This document shows, piece by piece, positions 57,642 to 64,000 of a stretch of 64,000 nt of DNA (the stretch's first letter is position 1; each line of letters opens with the position of its first letter). The DNA lies in the NCBI RefSeq assembly GCF_000420145.1, contig NZ_ATUJ01000003.1:186001-250000 (forward strand), read 5' to 3'. The DNA is from Paracoccus zeaxanthinifaciens ATCC 21588 (GTDB lineage: Bacteria; Pseudomonadota; Alphaproteobacteria; Rhodobacterales; Rhodobacteraceae). A program made the translations under genes and the position numbers. Under the pieces are notes generated by a model. It did no database searches. It was not told the origin of the DNA and saw nothing but the letters and a program-made list of their open reading frames with translations.

Positions 57642-57673
57642 ACGCCCGCGCAGGATCTGCGCGGGCGTTTTTT
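57642..57673 (+). terminator. Strong Rho-independent terminator
   Basis: A perfect 12-bp stem ACGCCCGCGCAG-GAT-CTGCGCGGGCGT is followed by TTTTTT (with the last stem base). It ends the fasciclin transcript. Confidence 0.93.
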
Positions 57674-57782
57674 CATGCGCGGATGGCGGTTTGTCGCGAA
57701 CCCGCCTTGCCTTGCGCGCGTTGCCACGCTTTGCTGAACTGCGACCCGATGTCGCCACTGGTTTACGAAGGATGGTAAGAAC

Positions 57783-58772
57783 ATGAGCGGTCTGATCGCG
57801 TTGCTGGACGATGTCGCGTCGATTTCCAAGGTGGCCGCGGCCTCCATCGACGACGTGGCGGGACAGGCGGCCAAGGCGGGTGCCAAGGCCGCGGGTGCGG
57901 TGATCGACGATGCGGCGGTGACGCCGAAATACGTCCACGGCTTCAAGGCGGATCGCGAACTGCCCATCGTCTGGAAGATCGCCAAGGGCTCGATCTTCAA
58001 CAAGCTGGTGATCCTGCTGCCCGTCGCGCTGCTGCTGTCGGTCTTCGCCCCTTGGGCCATTCCGCCCCTGCTGATGCTGGGCGGCGCCTATCTGTGCTAC
58101 GAGGGCGCGCACAAGGTCGCCAGCCTGTTCCACGCCAGCGACGCACATGACAGCAAGACCCATACCCACCCCGAAACCGAAGGCGCCGCGCTGGAGGAGC
58201 AGCGCGTCGCGGGCGCGATCAAGACCGACTTCATCCTCTCGGCCGAGATCATGACCATCGCGCTGTCCACGATCCCCGCCGCCGACAGCGTGCTGACCAA
58301 GGCGCTGATCCTGGCCATCGTCGCCATCGGCATCACCGTCGCGGTCTATGGCTTCGTGGCGATCATCGTGAAGGCCGACGACGTGGGCGTGCATCTGGCG
58401 ACCGAGCGCGGCGGCGTGCTGGCGGCCATCGGGCGCGGGATCGTCAAGGTGATGCCGGGCTTCATGACCACGCTGACGGTCGTGGGCACCGCCGCCATGA
58501 TCTGGGTCGGCGGGCAGATCATCGTCCATGGCCTGCACGAGATGGGCTGGCACGCGCCCTATGACACGGTCCACCATCTGGCCGAAGGCGCGGCCCATGC
58601 CCTGCCCCAGGCGCCGGGCCTGGCCGCGTGGTTCGTCACCGCCTTCTGCGATGGCGTTCTGGGCCTCATCCTGGGGTTGATCCTGCTGCCGGTGGTGCAC
58701 CACGTGGTCAATCCCGTGATTTCGAACGTCGTCAAACCGGCGATCGCAAAGTTCCGCCCCGATACGAACTGA
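57783..58772 (+). CDS. DUF808 family membrane protein
   Basis: A 329-residue membrane protein of the DUF808 (YedI) family. The start MSGLIALLDDVASISKVAAAS and the central segment TDFILSAEIMTIAL are family marks, with about eight transmembrane helices in the rest (for example 77-110, 165-200, 295-315). The function is unknown; proposed transport roles are not proven. Its ATG lies 110 bases after the fasciclin terminator, so it has its own promoter. Confidence 0.9.
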   Translation: MSGLIALLDDVASISKVAAASIDDVAGQAAKAGAKAAGAVIDDAAVTPKYVHGFKADRELPIVWKIAKGSIFNKLVILLPVALLLSVFAPWAIPPLLMLGGAYLCYEGAHKVASLFHASDAHDSKTHTHPETEGAALEEQRVAGAIKTDFILSAEIMTIALSTIPAADSVLTKALILAIVAIGITVAVYGFVAIIVKADDVGVHLATERGGVLAAIGRGIVKVMPGFMTTLTVVGTAAMIWVGGQIIVHGLHEMGWHAPYDTVHHLAEGAAHALPQAPGLAAWFVTAFCDGVLGLILGLILLPVVHHVVNPVISNVVKPAIAKFRPDTN

Positions 58773-58800
58773 AACGAAATTTATTGACCGAAAGGTCACA

Positions 58801-58818
58801 TCGTCACATTACTGTCAC
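58801..58818 (+). promoter_or_regulatory. Pho box upstream of ugpB
   Basis: TCGTCAC-ATTA-CTGTCAC: two 7-bp half-sites spaced 11 bp apart as in the PhoB consensus. A third GTCAC lies just upstream (58795-58799). The site is 78 bases before ugpB and predicts induction under phosphate limitation. Confidence 0.8.
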
Positions 58819-58895
58819 CCAAGGTTTGCCTGCCTGTCGCACACGCCCGCTAGGCGGAGCGCAGTCCAAGGCAACCCCAATGGGAGGGTAGACAG

Positions 58896-60215
58896 ATGAT
58901 CCGTTACAGCACCGTATCCGCGGTCGCGCTGGCCGCGTCCGCTTGCGCCGCTTCGGCCGAGACCACCATCAACTGGTGGCACGCCATGGGTGGCGAACTT
59001 GGCGCCAAGCTCGAGGAAATCGTCCAGGGCTTCAACGACAGCCAGGACGACTACACCGTGGTTCCGTCCTACAAGGGCACCTATCCGGAAACGATGACCG
59101 CTGCCATCGCCGCCTTCCGTGCGGGCGAACAGCCGACCATCGTGCAGGTCTTCGAGGTCGGCACCGGCACCATGATGGCAGCCGAAGGCGCCATCGTCCC
59201 CGTGTACCAGCTGATGGAAGAGCACGGCCAGGACTTCGATCCGGCGGCCTTCCTGCCGCAGGTCGTGGGCTACTATACCGATACCGACGGCAACATGCTG
59301 TCGATGCCGTTCAACAGCTCGACCCCGATCCTGTATTACAACAAGAACGTGTTCGAGGCGGCCGGCCTCGACCCGAACACCCCGCCCAAGACCTGGGCCG
59401 AGATGGAAGAGTTCTCGAAGAAGATCATCGACAGCGGCGCGGCCACCTGCGGCTTCACAACCGGCTGGATCAGCTGGATCCAGACCGAGAACTTCAGCGC
59501 CTGGCACAACCAGCCCATCGGCTCGATGGAGAACGGCTTCGGCGGCCTGGACGCCGAGCTGACCGTGAACGGTCCCGCGCAGGTCAAGCACTGGGGCAAC
59601 CTCAAGCGTCTCGCGGACGAGGGCGTGTTCAAGTATGGCGGCCCGGTCGGCGGCGACAACGCACCGCCGATGTTCTATGGCCAGGAATGCGCCATGATCA
59701 TGAACAGCTCGGCCAGCCGTGCGGGCGTGATCGCCAATGCCACCGATTTCGAGGTCGGCTACGGCATGCTGCCCTACTATGACGACGTGGACGGCGCGCC
59801 GCAGAACTCGATCATCGGGGGCGCCACGCTTTGGACGCTGTCGGGCAAGTCGGACGACGAATACGCCGCCGCCGCCGCCTTCTACAGCTACCTCTCCTCG
59901 GCCGAGGTCCAGGCCGACTGGCACCAGTTCTCGGGCTATCTGCCGATCACGCAGGCCGCCTACGACCTGACGCGCGAGCAGGGGTATTATGACGAGAACC
60001 CGGGCGCCGAGACCGGCCTGCAGCAGATCACGCTGAACGAGCCGACCGAGAACTCGAAGGGTCTGCGCTTCGGCAACTATGTCCAGATCCGCGGCGTCAT
60101 CGACGAGGAATTCGAGCAACTCCTGTCGGGCGACAAGGACGCACAGGGCGCGCTGGACGGCGTGGTCGAGCGTGGTAATGCCCTGCTGCAGGAATTCCGC
60201 GAACAGAACCAGTAA
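58896..60215 (+). CDS. ugpB: Glycerol-3-phosphate ABC transporter, substrate-binding protein
   Basis: The periplasmic receptor of the Ugp importer, which takes up sn-glycerol-3-phosphate and glycerophosphodiesters as phosphate sources. A 20-residue signal peptide ends near ASAET. The mature start TTINWWHAMGGELGAKLEEIVQGFN and the FNSSTPILYYNK and MNSSASRAG regions are typical of UgpB in the large family of extracellular solute-binding proteins. It is 439 residues. It is the first gene of a ugpBAEC operon behind a Pho box. Confidence 0.95.
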   Translation: MIRYSTVSAVALAASACAASAETTINWWHAMGGELGAKLEEIVQGFNDSQDDYTVVPSYKGTYPETMTAAIAAFRAGEQPTIVQVFEVGTGTMMAAEGAIVPVYQLMEEHGQDFDPAAFLPQVVGYYTDTDGNMLSMPFNSSTPILYYNKNVFEAAGLDPNTPPKTWAEMEEFSKKIIDSGAATCGFTTGWISWIQTENFSAWHNQPIGSMENGFGGLDAELTVNGPAQVKHWGNLKRLADEGVFKYGGPVGGDNAPPMFYGQECAMIMNSSASRAGVIANATDFEVGYGMLPYYDDVDGAPQNSIIGGATLWTLSGKSDDEYAAAAAFYSYLSSAEVQADWHQFSGYLPITQAAYDLTREQGYYDENPGAETGLQQITLNEPTENSKGLRFGNYVQIRGVIDEEFEQLLSGDKDAQGALDGVVERGNALLQEFREQNQ

Positions 60216-60234
60216 TCCGGTCACATGACCGATC

Positions 60235-60261
60235 GGGGCCGCGCGGATGACGCGCGGCCCC
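60235..60261 (+). promoter_or_regulatory. mRNA-stabilising hairpin between ugpB and ugpA
   Basis: GGGGCCGCGCG pairs perfectly with CGCGCGGCCCC (11 bp) around a GATGA loop, 19 bases after the ugpB stop. Such stems after binding-protein genes protect the upstream part of the message, keeping the receptor in excess of the permease. Confidence 0.65.
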
Positions 60262-60286
60262 TGACCGTTTCCAGACGGGGACCGCA

Positions 60287-61165
60287 ATGAAGCGCACCAT
60301 CTTCCGCAACCAGCTGCTGCCATGGCTTCTTCTGGCGCCGCAGCTTGTCATCACATTCGTCTTCTTCCTGTGGCCCGCGGCACAGGCCGTCAAGCAGAGC
60401 TTCCTGCGCGAGGATGCCTTCGGCACGCGCACCAGCTTCGTGGGCCTTGCCAATTTCGAGAAGCTGTGGGGCAACGCGGAATACCTGAACTCGCTGCAGG
60501 TGACGGCGGTCTTCGCCATCTCGGTGACGATCCTGTCGATGGGCCTGTCGCTGATCCTGGCGGTGGCCGTCGACCGGATGATCCGGTCCTCGCGCGTCTA
60601 TACCACGCTGCTGGTCTGGCCCTATGCCGTGGCACCCGCCGTCGCGGGCATCCTGTGGTGGTTCATCTTCAACCCCACCATCGGGATCATGCCCTATGTG
60701 CTGGCGCAGGTCGGCTATGACTGGAACCACATCAGTTCCAAATCCGACGCGATGACGCTGGTGGTGATCGCCAGCGCATGGAAGCAGATCAGCTACAACT
60801 TCCTGTTCTTCGTGGCGGGCCTGCAGGCGATCCCCGCATCCCTGCGCGAGGCCGCGGCCATCGACGGGGCTGGCCCGGTGCGCCGCTTCTTCGACATCAC
60901 CTTCCCGCTGCTGTCGCCCACGACCTTCTTCCTGCTTGTCGTGAACATCGTCTATGCGATGTTCGACACCTTCGGCGTCATCGACGCCACGACCGAGGGC
61001 GGCCCCGCGCAGGCCACCAACATCATGGTCTACAAGGTCTATTTCGACGGCTTCGTGGGACAGAACATGGGCAGCTCGGCCGCGCAGTCGGTGGTGCTGA
61101 TGATGCTGGTGCTGGTGCTGACCGTCGTCCAGTTCCGTTACGTCGAGAAGAAGGTCGAATACTGA
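60287..61165 (+). CDS. ugpA: Glycerol-3-phosphate ABC transporter, permease UgpA
   Basis: A 292-residue inner-membrane permease with six transmembrane helices and the MalF-like EAA loop ([14 protein letters not shown]) that docks on the ATPase. It pairs with UgpE. The ATG lies 71 bases after ugpB with a hairpin between. The stop overlaps the ugpE start by one base (TGATG). Confidence 0.95.
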   Translation: MKRTIFRNQLLPWLLLAPQLVITFVFFLWPAAQAVKQSFLREDAFGTRTSFVGLANFEKLWGNAEYLNSLQVTAVFAISVTILSMGLSLILAVAVDRMIRSSRVYTTLLVWPYAVAPAVAGILWWFIFNPTIGIMPYVLAQVGYDWNHISSKSDAMTLVVIASAWKQISYNFLFFVAGLQAIPASLREAAAIDGAGPVRRFFDITFPLLSPTTFFLLVVNIVYAMFDTFGVIDATTEGGPAQATNIMVYKVYFDGFVGQNMGSSAAQSVVLMMLVLVLTVVQFRYVEKKVEY

Positions 61166-62013
61166 TGATCGAGAACCGTCCCGGCCTGAACCTGCTGGCG
61201 CATCTGACACTGATCTTCGGCGTCTGCGTCGTGGCCCTGCCCGTCTGGGTGGCCTTCGTCGCATCGACCCATGGCGCGACCGACTTCATGTCGGGCACCA
61301 TCCCGATGTGGCCCGGTCCCCACCTGGTCGAGAATTACAGCCAGATGCTGGGCGCGGGCGTGTCCACCAGCGGCACGCCCCCCGTCGCCACGATGATGCT
61401 GAACAGCCTGATCATGGCGCTGGCCATCGCCATCGGCAAGATCGCCATCTCGATCCTGTCGGCCTTCGCCATCGTCTATTTCCGCTTCCCGCTGCGCGGG
61501 CTGGCCTTCTGGTGCATCTTCATCACGCTGATGCTGCCGGTCGAGGTGCGGATCGTGCCGACCTTCCAAGTCGTCGCGGATCTGGGCCTGCTGAACAGCT
61601 ATGCGGGTCTGTCGATCCCGCTGATCGCCTCGGCCACGGCGACCTTCCTGTTCCGGCAGGTCTTCCTGACCATCCCGGACGAGCTGACCGAGGCCGCGCG
61701 CATCGACGGCGCAGGCCCCATGAAGTTCTTCCGCGACATCCTGCTGCCCTTGTCGCGGAGCAATATCGCGGCGCTGTTCGTGATCCTCTTCATCTATGGC
61801 TGGAACCAGTATCTCTGGCCTTTGCTGGTCACGACCAGCAGCGATTATTACACCATCGTCGCCGGCATCAAGCGGATGGCCGACGCGGTCGATGGACTTC
61901 CCCAATGGCACCTTGTCATGGCGACGGCGATGCTGGCCATGATCCCCCCCGTCGCGGTGGTGATCGGCATGCAGCGGCTGTTCGTGAAGGGCCTTGTCGA
62001 GACGGAGAAATAA
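61165..62013 (+). CDS. ugpE: Glycerol-3-phosphate ABC transporter, permease UgpE
   Basis: The second 6-helix permease of the Ugp system, 282 residues, MalG-like, with the EAA loop [14 protein letters not shown]. Its first helix begins [17 protein letters not shown], and helix pairs follow in the usual order. It starts one base before the end of ugpA and is followed after one base by the ugpC start, so translation is coupled throughout. Confidence 0.95.
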   Translation: MIENRPGLNLLAHLTLIFGVCVVALPVWVAFVASTHGATDFMSGTIPMWPGPHLVENYSQMLGAGVSTSGTPPVATMMLNSLIMALAIAIGKIAISILSAFAIVYFRFPLRGLAFWCIFITLMLPVEVRIVPTFQVVADLGLLNSYAGLSIPLIASATATFLFRQVFLTIPDELTEAARIDGAGPMKFFRDILLPLSRSNIAALFVILFIYGWNQYLWPLLVTTSSDYYTIVAGIKRMADAVDGLPQWHLVMATAMLAMIPPVAVVIGMQRLFVKGLVETEK

Positions 62014-62014
62014 G

Positions 62015-63022
<1,008 letters not shown>

Positions 63023-63084
63023 TCTTGCCGGATGGCGGGCGGGGGCATAGGCTGGACCGGTAACATTACCTAGGGTCAAGTTTC

Positions 63085-64000
63085 ATGTGCCTCTCGCTGT
63101 CCTGCGACCACGGGGATCGGCATCCCCTTCATTGCATCGTGCCACCCTACATGCTGCGCGTGCTGGCGATGCGGGGGGATGCCGAAACCGCCCGGATGGC
63201 GCGCAGCCTTCTGGACCACGACCAGGCGCTGCGCGACATCCGCGCCGCGCAATCCAGCCCGCCCCTGCCGCACGAGGGGCTGCTGCCCATCCCCGATCCC
63301 GACCTGTGCTGCCCCGACCGCCGCATCCATGACGGCGAATTCCGCGCGGCCCTTCCCGGCACGCTGATCCGCGCCGAGGGCGACGCCCCCTCGGGGGTGA
63401 CCGATGCCGATTTCGCCTATGACGCGGCGGGACAGGTCTTCTCTCTCTTTGCCGAGGAATATGGCCGCAATTCGCTGGACGGGCGGGGGATGCCGCTGAT
63501 CGCCACGGTCCGGCACCGCCGCGACTACAACAACGCCTTCTGGAACGGCGAGCAGATGGCCTATGGGACGGGCGATGGAAAGATTTTCCAGACCTTCCTG
63601 GAACTGTCTGTCGTCGCCCACGAGATGACGCATGGCGTGATCCAGCATTCCGGCGGCCTGATCTATGAGAACCAGTCCGGCGCGCTGAACGAAAGCATCG
63701 CGGACGTGTTCGGCACCCTTGCCCTGCAGCGTGCGCGCGGGCAGATGGCCCATGATGCCGACTGGCTGATCGGGCGGGGCATCCTCGGCCCCGATATCGC
63801 AGGCGCGGCGCTGCGCAGCATGAAGGCGCCCGGCACGGCCTATGCCGACGATCTGCTGGGACAGGATCCGCAGCCCTGGCACATGGACGGCTTCATCAGC
63901 ACCACCGACGACAATGGCGGCGTGCATGTGAATTCCGGCATCCCCAACCACGCCTTCTACCTGTTCGCATCCTATATGGGCGGCGCGGCATGGGAGCTGC
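63085..64000 (+). CDS. M4 family protealysin-like metalloprotease (C-terminus beyond window)
   Basis: The N-terminal 305 residues of a thermolysin-family zinc protease. The zinc site is VVAHEMTHGV (His179, Glu180, His183), with the downstream glutamate ligand in NESIADVFG and the thermolysin-type GGVHVNSGIPNHAFY stretch. The short propeptide holds PPYML (residues 20-24), the motif that marks the protealysin branch, and there is no signal peptide. Protealysins are often followed by an emfourin inhibitor gene; that position lies outside the window. The reading frame is still open at the edge. Confidence 0.92.
   Translation, partial: MCLSLSCDHGDRHPLHCIVPPYMLRVLAMRGDAETARMARSLLDHDQALRDIRAAQSSPPLPHEGLLPIPDPDLCCPDRRIHDGEFRAALPGTLIRAEGDAPSGVTDADFAYDAAGQVFSLFAEEYGRNSLDGRGMPLIATVRHRRDYNNAFWNGEQMAYGTGDGKIFQTFLELSVVAHEMTHGVIQHSGGLIYENQSGALNESIADVFGTLALQRARGQMAHDADWLIGRGILGPDIAGAALRSMKAPGTAYADDLLGQDPQPWHMDGFISTTDDNGGVHVNSGIPNHAFYLFASYMGGAAWEL

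Overview
The window is high-GC DNA from an alphaproteobacterium of the Rhodobacterales, most likely Paracoccus or a close relative. The main reasons are a cytochrome c550 gene directly upstream of a 558-residue aa3 oxidase subunit I that carries the Paracoccus numbering (His94), the fabA-fabB-fabI cluster, the CobS/CobT cobaltochelatase subunits, and many small families typical of Rhodobacterales (DUF1467, DUF2244, Hint-domain, DUF1501/DUF1800). It reads as ordinary chromosome: no insertion sequence, prophage, CRISPR array or rRNA was seen. There is one tRNA (Leu, anticodon GAG). No stretch longer than about 300 bases lacks a gene.

Layout, 1-15 kb: the N-terminal part of a D-2-hydroxyacid dehydrogenase; an SH3-domain exported protein; a minus-strand run infC, dut, ThiF/MoeB-like, M3 peptidase (the last with a frameshift); an Ala-rich membrane-anchored protein coupled to a glycosyltransferase-like gene; fabA-fabB-fabI plus an alpha/beta hydrolase; and a short LOV photoreceptor overlapping a giant CheB-CheR-PAS-HWE histidine kinase.

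14.6-26.7 kb: a TetR regulator divergent from a three-gene RND efflux pump, tRNA-Leu, lipB, cytochrome c550, ctaD, a DUF2244 protein, a DUF3008 protein, a GatB/YqeY protein and carA.

26.7-45.4 kb: a membrane glycosyltransferase with an MshEN-like N-terminus behind a perfect CtrA-type box, glnE, bpt, ilvB-ilvN, a DUF2254/M48 pair, a nitroreductase, a CysZ-like protein, mce-DUF1467, a response regulator, a DUF1800-DUF1501 pair and aspS.

45.4-64 kb: a CPBP protease overlapping a GH25 lysozyme, a small membrane protein behind an EcfG-like promoter, a GT8-epimerase-ClC group, cobT and cobS separated by an FMN reductase and a Hint protein, an ECF sigma/anti-sigma/fasciclin module, a DUF808 protein, a Pho-box-preceded ugpBAEC glycerol-3-phosphate importer, and the start of a protealysin-like M4 protease.

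Most notable observations: infC appears to start at AUA; the M3 peptidase is frameshifted; the LOV and HWE-kinase genes look like a split light-sensing signalling protein; a CtrA box lies in front of a possibly c-di-GMP-responsive glycosyltransferase; a perfect 15-bp hairpin sits inside the N-terminal codons of the gene after ctaD; and the ECF sigma gene is probably leaderless.
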